Under the pieces are notes generated by a model. The model made no database searches and had not been told where the DNA came from. It worked only from the letters and a program-made list of their open reading frames with translations. The position numbers and the translations under genes were made by a program. A stretch of DNA of 64,000 nucleotides from Hymenobacter roseosalivarius DSM 11622 (GTDB lineage: Bacteria > Bacteroidota > Bacteroidia > Cytophagales > Hymenobacteraceae), in the NCBI RefSeq assembly GCF_900176135.1, contig NZ_FWWW01000076.1:49942-113941 (forward strand), read 5' to 3'. Shown piece after piece: positions 30,586 through 39,569 of this stretch (positions are counted from its first letter, which is position 1; the number at the start of each line of letters is the position of its first letter).

Positions 30586-31908
30586 ATGAAACCTAAACAC
30601 TTCCCGCTCTTGAATAACCTACTTGCTTTCTTTGCCTCTCTCCGTTTGCGCCCTGGTAGCAGCAAGCTTATTACCGCGCTGGCCGCTGTGTTCGTGTTGG
30701 TTTGCGGCTTGAGCCAGGCTACTTTGGCCCAGCAAGTACGGGGTATCGTGCGGGACAAAGAAACAAAGGAGCCGCTGCCCTTCGTGGGTATCGGGGTAAA
30801 AGGCACCACGATGGGCACGGCCAGCAATGAGAACGGGGAGTTTACCCTGAACCTGCCTTCACTGCCCCAGACGCTGGTTTTCTCCGAGCTGGCCCACGTA
30901 AAGGATACGGTGCGCGTTACGGCCCCGGGCCAGTCGTTGGAAATATCCCTGGCCCCCGCCACGGTGGTGCTGTCGGAGGTGAAAGTGGCCAGCTACGCCT
31001 ACCAGCTGGTGGACCGCGCGTATCAGCAGATGAAGAAAAACTACGGCCGCAAATTCTACGGCAAAGCCTACTACCGCCAGATCACACGCATCGACAACGA
31101 CCCGACGGAGCTGCTGGAAATGGTGTGGAATGCCAAGTCCAACAACGCCCGCATTGAGGGCACAAGCGTAGCCCAGGGGCGCTACGCCGCCAAACAGGCG
31201 CTGATCAGCGACAAAAACTTTTCGCTGTACACCAAAGCTTTCGGCCTCTACGACGATAAGGCCGACACGACCAAGGCCCTTGGTTTGTTCAGCCCCAACG
31301 TAGTGGCAAACTACCTGCTTGAAATCAAAGGCGTGCTAGAAAAAGGAGAGACTGGGGGCATAGCGGAAATTGCGTTTGAAACGCGCCCCGAGCAAACCAA
31401 ATACCGCTCGAAAGGCACCGTCTGGATCGATGTAGATACTTACCAGGTAATCCGCTACAAGATGACCACGCCCCAGCTTACCCGCAAAGCCAACAACCCG
31501 ACGTTCTCGTTCAAAAACACGGAGCTGGAGCTGGATATGGTGTTTCAGAACGACACTACGGCCGTAAACCCGCTGGAGCACATCCGGGCCATGATGACCT
31601 ACGATCTGGTGCGTCCCGGTTTACCCCCCGCCAAGATGAACGTGTCGGCCTTTACCTTTTTCTACGACACCAGCCGTAAGCCCACCAACCTGACGTACAG
31701 CAAAGTGACCAGCAATGAGCGTGATCTGGAAGCCATCCGAAAGGTGAAATACGACCCGGCTTTCTGGGCCAATAACCCGGTGGTAAAACGCACGCCGCTC
31801 GAAGATGAGGTGGTCAAGTCGTTTGAGCAGAAAGGCGCCTTCGGAACCATGGTGAAAAAGCCCGAGCCCAAGGCCGACGTGCGCATCCGCAACGGCCGTA
31901 TAGAGTAG
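30586..31908 (+). CDS. Exported CarboxypepD_reg-like domain protein of unknown function
   Basis: About 440 residues from the ATG at 30586. The N-terminus is hydrophobic (LITALAAVFVLVCGLSQATLAQQ) and serves as signal peptide. A carboxypeptidase-regulatory-like domain follows (~49-125, VRGIVRDKETKEPLPFVGIGVKGT). The remaining ~300 residues (YQLVDRAYQQMKKNYGRKFYGKAYYRQ...) resemble the region that follows this domain in DUF5686-type outer membrane proteins, but the protein is shorter and lacks an obvious barrel end. Probably periplasmic or outer-membrane-associated. Function unknown. Confidence 0.7.
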   Translation: MKPKHFPLLNNLLAFFASLRLRPGSSKLITALAAVFVLVCGLSQATLAQQVRGIVRDKETKEPLPFVGIGVKGTTMGTASNENGEFTLNLPSLPQTLVFSELAHVKDTVRVTAPGQSLEISLAPATVVLSEVKVASYAYQLVDRAYQQMKKNYGRKFYGKAYYRQITRIDNDPTELLEMVWNAKSNNARIEGTSVAQGRYAAKQALISDKNFSLYTKAFGLYDDKADTTKALGLFSPNVVANYLLEIKGVLEKGETGGIAEIAFETRPEQTKYRSKGTVWIDVDTYQVIRYKMTTPQLTRKANNPTFSFKNTELELDMVFQNDTTAVNPLEHIRAMMTYDLVRPGLPPAKMNVSAFTFFYDTSRKPTNLTYSKVTSNERDLEAIRKVKYDPAFWANNPVVKRTPLEDEVVKSFEQKGAFGTMVKKPEPKADVRIRNGRIE

Positions 31909-31927
31909 CGCGGAACGGATTTTCGCG

Positions 31928-32347
31928 CTACTGTGGCAGCTCGCGCTGAAAGTGCACTTGTAGAATGGTGTTCACCTTCTCCCTGGTCAGGGGCTTATTC
32001 ACGACGCCAGCGATGGGCAGCTCCTGCACCCGATCCAGGTCGCGGGCGTTCAGGGAAGTGGTCAGCATCACGATAACGATGGCCTGCTTCTGGGGCAGGG
32101 GCAGGTGCTGGTAGGCTTCCAGAAACTCGATGCCATTCATGATGGGCATATTCACGTCCAGCAGAATCAGAACCGGGCAGTTGGTGCTGGTGGCCGTGCA
32201 GGTTTGGGTAAGCGTAGCCAGGGCTTCTACGCCGTTTTCGGCCACCACCAGCTGCTCAGCCACCCCCAGGCGGTTGAGCAGGAGCTGATGTAGAAAATTA
32301 GTCGTTGAATCGTCATCAACCAATAAGACACTGGGGAGCTTCTGCAT
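31928..32347 (-). CDS. Single-domain CheY-like response regulator
   Basis: A 139-residue receiver domain only. The acidic pocket is D11-D12, the phospho-acceptor is Asp 64 in ILLDVNMP, the switch Thr is in MLTTS (~96) and the conserved Lys is 118 in NKPLT. It has no output domain, so it works through a partner. It lies 47 bases after the PAS histidine kinase gene and is very probably its co-transcribed partner, as in Rcp1-type pairs. Confidence 0.9.
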   Translation of the reverse strand: MQKLPSVLLVDDDSTTNFLHQLLLNRLGVAEQLVVAENGVEALATLTQTCTATSTNCPVLILLDVNMPIMNGIEFLEAYQHLPLPQKQAIVIVMLTTSLNARDLDRVQELPIAGVVNKPLTREKVNTILQVHFQRELPQ

Positions 32348-32394
32348 GTGTTCAGAAAGATACTCAACGCGAAAAGTGAAGTGGGTATACGGAC

Positions 32395-34698
32395 TTACGC
32401 GGGAAACGACACAAAAAACGTGGAGCCCAACCCAATCTGGCTTTCTACTTCAATTTTGCCCCCCACGTTTTCCACCATCTTCTTGACCATATACAGCCCG
32501 ATGCCCGAGCCCTCGACGTGGGTGTGCAAACGCCGGAACATGCCGAACAGCTTGGTTTGCTGCACTCCGTCCAGGCCATTGTCTTGCACGCGCAGTACCA
32601 GCCAGCTGGCTTCGCAGCGGCAGCTGATACGGATATGGGGCACACGGTCGGGGTGACGGTACTTGAGGGCGTTGCTGAGCAGGTTGTATACCACCGAACG
32701 TAGGTTTTTGGCCGAAAAGGTAATGGCCGGACAGTCGGCCACGTCTATTTCCAGATGGGCCCCGGTTTCCTCAATCAGCGGCAGCAGATCCAGACGCACA
32801 TCTTCGACCACCGTCGTCAGCTCTACCTGCTCGGTGGTGGGCGTGTACTCCTGTTGCAGCTTCGTGATGTCGGTGAGGTGGTCAATAGTTTGCTTGAAGC
32901 GGTCCACGGCTCCCTGTATCATATCCAGAATAGGCTGCACCAGCGCCGCTTGCTGAATGGTGGGGGACAATTGTTGGGTGAGGGCGTGCAGCAGGCCCTC
33001 AATATTGCTGATGGGCGCTTTCAGGTCGTGCGAGGCGGTGTAGATGAAGTTATCCAAATCCACGTTGGCGCGCGTGAGCTGCTCGTTGGCTTGCTTCAAC
33101 TCCGTAATATCAATGGCCGAGCCCACGTAGCCGTACAGCTCGCCATTGGGGTAGTAGCTGGGCCCCCCCTGCGCCAGCAGCCAGCGGTACTCCCCGTCGT
33201 GGCGGCGCATGCGGTGCTCCAGGGAGTAGAGCGCGCGGTTACGAATGGCGCTTGTCAGGGCATGGGCCGTGAGGTCCCGCTCCTCCGGGTGAACATAGGA
33301 CGGCCAGCTCAGGGCCGCGTACTGCTGCTCGTCGTCGAGGCCTACAAAGTTCAGAAAGGCCCGGTTGATGTAGCGCACGGACGCATCCGGATGCACGGCC
33401 CACATAAGGCTGGGGGCTGCGTCGGCCATCGTGCGGAAGCGGGCCTCGCTTTCCCGCAGGGCATCGATGGTCCGTTTCTGCTCCGTAATATCCCGGGCAA
33501 TGGCCAGCATATGGGGCTGGCCACTCAGTAGCAGCCCTCCCATACTCACCTCGACCGGAAAAATGTAGCCATCCTTGCGTTTGTGCAGCGTTTCGAAGGG
33601 CGGTATATTCTCTTGCTGGGCGCGGGCAAATGCCTGCCTGAACACGTCATCCTGAAAAATCGGATCCACGTCCGGCACGCGCAGATGCAGGGCTTCGTCG
33701 GCGGTATAGCCCCAAGCCTCCAGGGCTTTGGGATTGAGGTAAGCGAAGGTAGCATCGGCGCGCATCAGGATAAACGGGTCCCGGACCCGGTCGGCCATGA
33801 ACTGGAAGCGCCTCAACTCCTCGCGGTTTTCCTCCACCCCGCGCCGGGCCTTTACCTGGTCAGTAACTTCGTAGGCAAAAATCATCACCCCATCCACGGC
33901 ACCCTGCTCGTCGCGCCGGGCCTGATAGGTGGCGGTGAAGTGAATTTCCTCCAGCGCCCCCCCCGCGTAGCGAGCCATCATTACGGGCATCTCCTGCACC
34001 ACGAATGTCTCGCCGGTACTATATACGCCGTTCAGAATGGGCAGAATGGGGGTGTCTGCCAGCTCGGGGAAGGCAGTCAGCAATGCGTTGCCTACCAATC
34101 CCTGACCCGGAAAAATGCGTTGGGAAGCGGAATTGGCCAGCTGAAACACAAAATCAGGACCGGCCAGGATGGCAATGGGGGCCGGCGCTTCGGCAAACAG
34201 CGTATGCAGCTGCTGACGCTGGTGCTCGGCCTCGGCCAGGGCAGTCTGCTCGCGAGCGTGGCTGTCGTGCAGGTGGGCCTCGTCTCTAAGCGCCGCCGTA
34301 ATATCGACGACGGTGTGCAGTAGCTGACTTACGCAGCCGTGCGCGTCCAGCACCGGCGAGTTGTGGGGCAGCCAGCAGCGCTCCACAAACTGGCCGGGGT
34401 GGTCCGGATCGGGAACGTCGCAGCGCTGGGGGGGCATCTCGTGGGGCTGGCCCGTAGCGAGCACCTGCCTGAAAGACGCCAGGAGGGTGCGCACACCATG
34501 TGCCTCAGGGGTCTGTGGATTGCCGGGAAAGGCATCGAACACGTAGCGGCCCAGCAAGTTTTCCCGCTGAGTGAGCGTGACGGCCAGGTAAGCGTCGCTG
34601 ACGGCTTCAATAAGCAGGTCGGGCGAGAGCAGCAGATGCGCGCCGGGCAGCGCATTGAATAAAGGCAGCAAAGCCGGGAGGGCAGAAAGGGCAGGCAT
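32395..34698 (-). CDS. Multi-PAS sensor histidine kinase
   Basis: About 767 residues; the ATG at 34698 is preferred because residues before it look non-coding. Four PAS/PAC units are visible at roughly 15-135, 160-285, 300-415 and 425-540 (ITEQKRTIDALRESEARFR and IDITELKQANEQL mark PAC ends). The H-box TASHDLKAPISNIEG carries His 557. The HATPase_c domain has the N-box LLSNALKY, then VLRVQDNGLDG and GSGIGLYMVKKMVE. It has no transmembrane segments, so it is a cytoplasmic sensor, perhaps of light, redox or a ligand. It is paired with the downstream receiver protein and divergent from the DUF885 gene. Confidence 0.9.
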   Translation of the reverse strand: MPALSALPALLPLFNALPGAHLLLSPDLLIEAVSDAYLAVTLTQRENLLGRYVFDAFPGNPQTPEAHGVRTLLASFRQVLATGQPHEMPPQRCDVPDPDHPGQFVERCWLPHNSPVLDAHGCVSQLLHTVVDITAALRDEAHLHDSHAREQTALAEAEHQRQQLHTLFAEAPAPIAILAGPDFVFQLANSASQRIFPGQGLVGNALLTAFPELADTPILPILNGVYSTGETFVVQEMPVMMARYAGGALEEIHFTATYQARRDEQGAVDGVMIFAYEVTDQVKARRGVEENREELRRFQFMADRVRDPFILMRADATFAYLNPKALEAWGYTADEALHLRVPDVDPIFQDDVFRQAFARAQQENIPPFETLHKRKDGYIFPVEVSMGGLLLSGQPHMLAIARDITEQKRTIDALRESEARFRTMADAAPSLMWAVHPDASVRYINRAFLNFVGLDDEQQYAALSWPSYVHPEERDLTAHALTSAIRNRALYSLEHRMRRHDGEYRWLLAQGGPSYYPNGELYGYVGSAIDITELKQANEQLTRANVDLDNFIYTASHDLKAPISNIEGLLHALTQQLSPTIQQAALVQPILDMIQGAVDRFKQTIDHLTDITKLQQEYTPTTEQVELTTVVEDVRLDLLPLIEETGAHLEIDVADCPAITFSAKNLRSVVYNLLSNALKYRHPDRVPHIRISCRCEASWLVLRVQDNGLDGVQQTKLFGMFRRLHTHVEGSGIGLYMVKKMVENVGGKIEVESQIGLGSTFFVSFPA

Positions 34699-34931
34699 AC
34701 GAAGCGTGGGAGAACAACGGAATAGCGTGAAGATAGTTGGCGGCCGACAACAGGGCCGCCGCAACGGCCCGAACCGGGTCCAGGGTGCGAAACTGCCACC
34801 CAGGTTATCCATACGGTGAAAGAAAGGGTCAAGTGAAACTGCCCCCTGCTCTTCGGGTTCGCCCTCTTTATTGGCCGACTACCTATCTTGCCACTCGCAC
34901 GAATCTCCCTCACTTTCTTCCTCCCTTTCTC

Positions 34932-36746
34932 ATGAAAAAACTTGCCCTTACCGGGCTGCTGGCCGGCGCGCTGCTCACCGCCTGTAATCAGCAGAAAACC
35001 GCTGCCGATGGCGGCGCTTCGGCCGACGCCACCGCTACCGGCACCGCCGAGGTGAAAGACCTGTCGACGCTGTTTGCCAACTACTGGGAGGAAAACCTCA
35101 AGCTCTTCCCCCTGGAAGCCACCGCCCAGGGCGACAAGCGCTACAACGACCGCCTGCCCAACGACCAGACCCAGGCCTTCCGCGACACGCTGCGCAGCAC
35201 CTACCAGAACTACCTCGGCCAGCTGCAGAAGTTTGACCGCGAGAAGCTCTCGGACAACGACAAGATCAGCTACGACATTTTCAAGTACGACCTCGAAAAC
35301 AAGCTGGCCGGCCTGAAGCTGAACACCTGGATGATTCCGTTTCAGCAGTTCTGGGGCCTGCCCATTACGTTGGGACAATTTGGGTCGGGCTCGGGCATTC
35401 AGCCTTTCAAAACCGTAAAGGACTACGACGACTGGCTGGGCCGCGCCAAGGGCTTTGCCGCCTGGGGCGACTCGGCCATCGGCAATTTCCGCAAGGGCAT
35501 GGCCGCCGGCGTAGTATTGTCCCGTCCGCTGGTGGAGAAGATGATTCCGCAGATGCAGGACCTGGTAGTCACGGACGCGACCAAGAGCCTGTTCTACGGT
35601 CCCGTGGCCAAGTTTCCGGATGGTATTTCGGACGCGGACAAGCAGCGTCTCACGGCTGCTTATAAAGAGGTCATTCTGAAAGACATCGTGCCGACCTACC
35701 AGAAGCTGGGGGCCTTTTTGAAGAGCGAATACCTGCCCAAAGCCCGTACCACCACCGGCATTGCGGCCATTCCCAACGGGCCGGAAATCTACCGCTACTA
35801 CGTAAAGAGCTGGACCACCACTGACAAGACGCCCGAGGAAATCTATCAGACGGGTCAGGCGGAAGTAAAGCGCATTCGCGCGGAAATGGAGCGCGTAAAG
35901 AATGAAGTCGGCTTCAAGGGCGACCTGCCGGCGTTCTTCGCTTATCTGAAAACCGACAAGAAGTTCATGCCCTACCAGACGCCCGAGCAGGTGCTGGGCG
36001 CTTTCCGGGCTATTCAGGCCAAGATTGACCCGAACCTGCAAAAGATGTTCGGGCGCACACCCAAAACGCCTTTCGAGATTCGGCAGACGGAGGCGTTTCG
36101 CGCCGCTTCCGCCTCGGCCGAGTACAACCAGGGCAACCCCGACGGCTCGCGGCCGGGCGTGTTCTACATTCCGATCCTGAGTGCGAAGGAGTTTAACACG
36201 ACTTCGGGCATGGAGTCGCTGTTCTTGCACGAAGCCATTCCGGGCCACCACTACCAGATTTCGCTGCAGCAGGAAAATGAGAGCCTGCCCAAGTTCCGGC
36301 GCTTTGCCTGGTACGGGGCCATGGGCGAAGGCTGGGCGCTGTATACCGAGAGCCTGGGCAAGGAGCTGGGCCTCTACACCGACCCCTACCAGTACATGGG
36401 CGCGCTCGGCGACGAGATGCACCGCGCTATTCGCCTGGTGGTCGATGTAGGGATGCACACCAAAAACATGACCCGCGAGGAGGCCATCAAGTACATGATG
36501 GACAACGAAGCCATCAGCGAGCAGGGCGCCACGGCCGAGATTGAGCGCTACATGGCCATTCCGGGCCAGGCGCTATCCTACAAAATCGGAGCACTGAAAA
36601 TCCGCGAGCTGCGAGCCAAGTACGAGAAGCAGCTGGGGGGCAAATTCAACCTCAGCAATTTCCACGACGAACTGCTCAAGGACGGCGTGATGCCGCTGGC
36701 CGTGCTGGAGCGCAAAATGGACGCCTGGGCGGCCGGGCAGAAGTAG
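34932..36746 (+). CDS. DUF885 family lipoprotein, probable zinc peptidase
   Basis: About 604 residues from the ATG at 34932, with a lipoprotein signal (LLAGALLTAC). The body is the all-helical DUF885 fold with the hallmark HEAIPGHHYQ (near residue 434), which resembles a metallopeptidase zinc site, and EGWALYTESLGKELGLY (near 465). Family members are annotated as putative carboxypeptidases. It is expected in the periplasm or on the outer membrane. A terminator follows the stop directly. Function within the cell is unproven. Confidence 0.85.
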   Translation: MKKLALTGLLAGALLTACNQQKTAADGGASADATATGTAEVKDLSTLFANYWEENLKLFPLEATAQGDKRYNDRLPNDQTQAFRDTLRSTYQNYLGQLQKFDREKLSDNDKISYDIFKYDLENKLAGLKLNTWMIPFQQFWGLPITLGQFGSGSGIQPFKTVKDYDDWLGRAKGFAAWGDSAIGNFRKGMAAGVVLSRPLVEKMIPQMQDLVVTDATKSLFYGPVAKFPDGISDADKQRLTAAYKEVILKDIVPTYQKLGAFLKSEYLPKARTTTGIAAIPNGPEIYRYYVKSWTTTDKTPEEIYQTGQAEVKRIRAEMERVKNEVGFKGDLPAFFAYLKTDKKFMPYQTPEQVLGAFRAIQAKIDPNLQKMFGRTPKTPFEIRQTEAFRAASASAEYNQGNPDGSRPGVFYIPILSAKEFNTTSGMESLFLHEAIPGHHYQISLQQENESLPKFRRFAWYGAMGEGWALYTESLGKELGLYTDPYQYMGALGDEMHRAIRLVVDVGMHTKNMTREEAIKYMMDNEAISEQGATAEIERYMAIPGQALSYKIGALKIRELRAKYEKQLGGKFNLSNFHDELLKDGVMPLAVLERKMDAWAAGQK

Positions 36747-36773
36747 ATTCTGCGCTTAGGTTTCAATTGAATG

Positions 36774-36807
36774 AAAAAAAGGCAGCTGGATAGGCTGCCT
36801 TTTTTTG
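36774..36807 (+). terminator. Intrinsic terminator of the DUF885 gene
   Basis: AAAAAAAGGCAGC and GCTGCCTTTTTTT pair around a short loop. Confidence 0.9.
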
Positions 36808-36951
36808 TGGCTAGCAACATCTGGGGGGCTTTTTCCAAAGCCCACGCTTTCACAACTACAAAAGACTATAGTTTTTTAAGCTGGGCAGTCGGCTTTCTAC
36901 CAACGCCGCCCGTTTAAGGCACTATCCATTATGCTATTAAGGCTCAATCCA

Positions 36952-37452
36952 ATGTCTCAACAACTCCGACAAGCTCTCGCCCTTGGTGCGATAGCCGGTA
37001 TGCGCAGCATGTCGGCGCCCGCCACCATCAGTCACGTCCTAAGCAAGAACAAATCGAAGGCTATCGGCAGGTCGCCGTTGCGGTTTTTGCAGTCGCCTAC
37101 CACGGCTAAGGTGCTCAAAGGTGTAGCCGTGTCCGAAATGGCCGCCGACAAGCTGCCGGGTATGCCCGACCGCACCTCGCCACCGGTTCTGCTGGGGCGT
37201 ATTTTGGCGGGTGGCCTGGCAGGTGCGGCGGCATATAAAGCGCAGAACGACAGTATAGTAAAGGGTGCGCTTATTGGCAGTGCCGTAGCGGTGGCCGCCA
37301 CCTACGGGGCCTTGTATCTGCGCAAAGCGCTAGGTTCCAGCACCGGCCTGCCCGACCCGGTGTGGGCGGTGGTGGAGGATAGTTTGGTGCTTAAAAGCGC
37401 GTTGGCTGTAGTGCATGATGCGCGCCGCAGCACTACCAATCAACTGCTGTAG
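36952..37452 (+). CDS. DUF4126 family membrane protein
   Basis: About 166 residues from the ATG at 36952 (an in-frame ATG at 36931 is also possible). It begins QLRQALALGAIAGMRSMSAPA, the DUF4126 signature, followed by an amphipathic part and glycine-rich hydrophobic segments (LLGRILAGGLAGAAAY, LIGSAVAVAATYGALYL). The family is small, membrane-embedded and uncharacterised. A terminator built from a G6C pair follows. Confidence 0.8.
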   Translation: MSQQLRQALALGAIAGMRSMSAPATISHVLSKNKSKAIGRSPLRFLQSPTTAKVLKGVAVSEMAADKLPGMPDRTSPPVLLGRILAGGLAGAAAYKAQNDSIVKGALIGSAVAVAATYGALYLRKALGSSTGLPDPVWAVVEDSLVLKSALAVVHDARRSTTNQLL

Positions 37453-37473
37453 CATACCGCGTTATCAGCCACG

Positions 37474-37508
37474 AAAAAGCCCCCCAACTTAATGCTGGGG
37501 GGCTTTTC
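37474..37508. terminator. Bidirectional terminator made from a G6C inverted pair
   Basis: AAAAAGCCCCCCA and TGGGGGGCTTTT pair between converging genes (DUF4126 and a small lipoprotein). Confidence 0.88.
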
Positions 37509-37550
37509 GTGCTTTAGTATGCCGGAGCGCAGCTAAGTCAGCAATGGTCT

Positions 37551-38009
37551 TTATCGCTGGGTAGTCTGGCCGCCGCTGCCGGAAGTTGTGCCTTGGCCGG
37601 AGCCCATGGCTCCGGAGCTGGTAGCTTGGGAACCGGAGCCGGCGGCTTGGGAAGGAGCCTGCTTCGCGTTCTTGCTATTACCATCCTGCGCTTTACCCAC
37701 GGGGGCTGGCTGGCCCGAGGCCGTTTGCGGCGAAGTAGCCGTATTGCCGCTTGGGGCCGAGTTCATCGCCTTATCGACGGACATCTGCTGGTCGGCAGCG
37801 GAGCCTTTGCCTAGCGGCGGTTGCACGTTTTGCACACGGTTCACGCTGTCGCGGGCTATTTCGTTGCTGGTGGCTTCGGGGGCGGCTTCCAAATTGAGGT
37901 TCCTATCGAATTGGGTGTCTTTGCCGGGGCCCTTCTGGTAGTCGCAGGAGGCTAGCGGGGCCGTAGCGACCAGCAGAATAGCCAGCGCGTAACGCTGTTG
38001 GAGTTTCAT
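37551..38009 (-). CDS. Small low-complexity lipoprotein
   Basis: A 152-residue protein with a lipoprotein signal (LLVATAPLASC, Cys near 23). The mature part is hydrophilic: a charged segment (DTQFDRNLNLEAAPEATSNE) followed by a Gly/Ser/Gln/Ala-rich, probably disordered tail. Not recognised. It converges with DUF4126 and is divergent from the PP-loop gene. Confidence 0.65.
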   Translation of the reverse strand: MKLQQRYALAILLVATAPLASCDYQKGPGKDTQFDRNLNLEAAPEATSNEIARDSVNRVQNVQPPLGKGSAADQQMSVDKAMNSAPSGNTATSPQTASGQPAPVGKAQDGNSKNAKQAPSQAAGSGSQATSSGAMGSGQGTTSGSGGQTTQR

Positions 38010-38143
38010 AAAAAAGTGTTTGGGTTGAAAGACTAGGTTGGAAGGCCTGTATACGACAAGCGCCCGCCAATAGCCGAAGCTAAATCAGCAATAAAGGCCA
38101 CCCCCAGCGTTTTTGTCGGGCCGGCCATTTGCGCGCCGCCCGA

Positions 38144-38151
38144 TACCTTTG
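38144..38151 (+). promoter_or_regulatory. Candidate -7 element (TACCTTTG) immediately before the PP-loop gene
   Basis: It matches the Bacteroidota consensus TAnnTTTG exactly. It ends four bases before the ATG at 38156, so transcription would begin at or next to the start codon. No well-spaced TTTG (-33) is visible. Confidence 0.45.
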
Positions 38152-38155
38152 CCTG

Positions 38156-38848
38156 ATGCCCGTTTCAGCCCTTATGAACTGGAGTGGGGGCAAAGATTCG
38201 GCCCTCGCCCTCTACCACGCCCTGCGCGACCCCAGCTATCAGGTTACGCACCTGCTCACCAGCATCAATGCCCACTACCAGCGCGTGTCTATGCACGGCG
38301 TGCGGGTAGCGCTGCTCAAAGCGCAGGCCCAGCGCATCGGGCTGCCACTGGTGCAATTGGCGCTGCCCGAATCGCCCGGCATGGAGGAGTATGAGCGTCT
38401 CATGCACGACGCTTTAGCCCCGCTTCAGGCTCAGGGCGTAAGTCAGGCTATTTTCGGGGATATTTATTTGGAAGACCTTCGGGCTTACCGCGAGCAGCAG
38501 CTTGCGCGGGTGGGGCTGGGGGGCATTTTTCCGCTTTGGCAGCGCCCCACCGCCGAGTTACTGCGCGAATACCTCGATCTGGGCTTTCAGGCCGTCGTGG
38601 TGTGCGTAAACGAGCAGCACCTCGACGCCAGCTTCTGTGGCCGCCTCCTCGATGCCGATTTTCTACGCGATTTGCCCCCCGGCGTCGATCCCTGCGGCGA
38701 GAATGGCGAGTACCACAGCTTCGTGTTCGACGCCCCGTATTTTAGCAGCCCTATTCCGTTTGTGCGCGGCGAGCTGGTGCGCCGCACCTATCCGGCTCCC
38801 ACGCCCGGCGTTACTGAAGTAGGCTTTTGGTATTGCGATCTAATCTGA
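38156..38848 (+). CDS. PP-loop ATPase, diphthine-ammonia ligase (Dph6)-like
   Basis: About 230 residues of the N-type ATP pyrophosphatase family. The PP-loop is NWSGGKDSALALYH near residues 7-20, followed by INAHYQRVSMHG and, near 108, FGDIYLEDLRAYREQQL, then GENGEYHSFVFDAP, all typical of the Dph6/MJ0570 family. Bacteria lack diphthamide, so the bacterial role is a different ATP-dependent amidation, possibly linked to cobalamin or nucleotide metabolism. A downstream in-frame ATG at 38174 is an alternative start. The TGA stop lies in a dispersed repeat. Confidence 0.85.
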   Translation: MPVSALMNWSGGKDSALALYHALRDPSYQVTHLLTSINAHYQRVSMHGVRVALLKAQAQRIGLPLVQLALPESPGMEEYERLMHDALAPLQAQGVSQAIFGDIYLEDLRAYREQQLARVGLGGIFPLWQRPTAELLREYLDLGFQAVVVCVNEQHLDASFCGRLLDADFLRDLPPGVDPCGENGEYHSFVFDAPYFSSPIPFVRGELVRRTYPAPTPGVTEVGFWYCDLI

Positions 38849-39022
38849 ACCACAGATTTATTGAAGTGAGCGAATTCCACGGATTTTGTAGACGACTAGT
38901 CATCGGCCTATTTGGTTATAGGAGTGCGCGGGACAAGCCTTGATATGGCTATAATTGAGAACATTTTGTTAAATTTTAATCGTCCACAAAATCCGTGGAA
39001 TTCGCGTTAACCCGTGGTTCAG
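38844..39022. repeat. Inverted pair of the GAACCACGGATT / CGGATTTTGTGGACG repeat
   Basis: The 25-base segments 38870-38894 and 38981-39005 are inverted copies with one mismatch. Outer CTGAACCAC and GTGGTTCAG ends also pair. The left end contains the stop of the PP-loop gene and the right end stops seven bases before the VOC start codon. Confidence 0.75.
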
Positions 39023-39028
39023 ACTACT

Positions 39029-39520
39029 ATGAGCCAGCCGTATATCATCCCAGCCACCACTCGCATTGGGCACGTACACCTGAAAGTAGCCGACTTAGAC
39101 CGCGCTATCAGCTTTTACTGCGGCCTGTTGGGCTTCGAAATAACCCAGCGCTACGGCACACAGGCTGTGTTTATCTCGACGGGCGGCTACCACCATCACA
39201 TTGGGCTGAACACCTGGCATAGCCTCGGTGGGCCACCCGCGCCTCGCAACACGGCCGGCCTGTACCACATCGCTATTCTGTATGCCACTCGCCCGGAGCT
39301 GGCCGTGGCCCTGAAGCGGCTGCTAGAGGCCGGCTACCCCGTAACCGGCGCCGCCGATCATGGCGTGTCAGAGGCTATTTATCTGAATGACCCTGATGGT
39401 AACGGCGTCGAGCTTTACTACGACCGCCCGCAGGACGAGTGGCCCCGCTCCGCCGCCGGCGAAATTAACATGGTCACGGACCCGCTGGATATTCCGGCGC
39501 TGCTGGCGTTGGCTGATTAA
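39029..39520 (+). CDS. VOC (glyoxalase/bleomycin resistance) family protein
   Basis: About 163 residues from the ATG at 39029; the longer GTG start lies inside a repeat. The VOC fold shows GHVHLKVADLDRAISFYCGLLGF at the N-terminus, HIGLNTWH, then a second half with GLYHIAILYATRPELAVALKRLLEAG and DPDGNGVELYYDRP. Metal ligands are likely the His in HVHLKV, HHIGLN and GLYHI and the Glu in GVELYY. It resembles catechol-2,3-dioxygenase-like VOC proteins, but the substrate is unknown. Confidence 0.85.
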   Translation: MSQPYIIPATTRIGHVHLKVADLDRAISFYCGLLGFEITQRYGTQAVFISTGGYHHHIGLNTWHSLGGPPAPRNTAGLYHIAILYATRPELAVALKRLLEAGYPVTGAADHGVSEAIYLNDPDGNGVELYYDRPQDEWPRSAAGEINMVTDPLDIPALLALAD

Positions 39521-39530
39521 ATTATAAATC

Positions 39531-39568
39531 AAAAAAGCCCCCCGGAAATATTTCAGGGGGGCTTTTTG
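39531..39568. terminator. Bidirectional terminator made from a G6C inverted pair
   Basis: AAAAAAGCCCCCC(G) pairs with (C)AGGGGGGCTTTTT between the converging VOC and RES genes. Confidence 0.88.
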
Positions 39569-39569
39569 G

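Noticed and set aside
34329..36458. A 709-codon leftward open frame
   Set aside because: It is antisense to the well-supported DUF885 gene and partly to the kinase gene start; its translation has no family features and is an artefact of GC-rich codon use.
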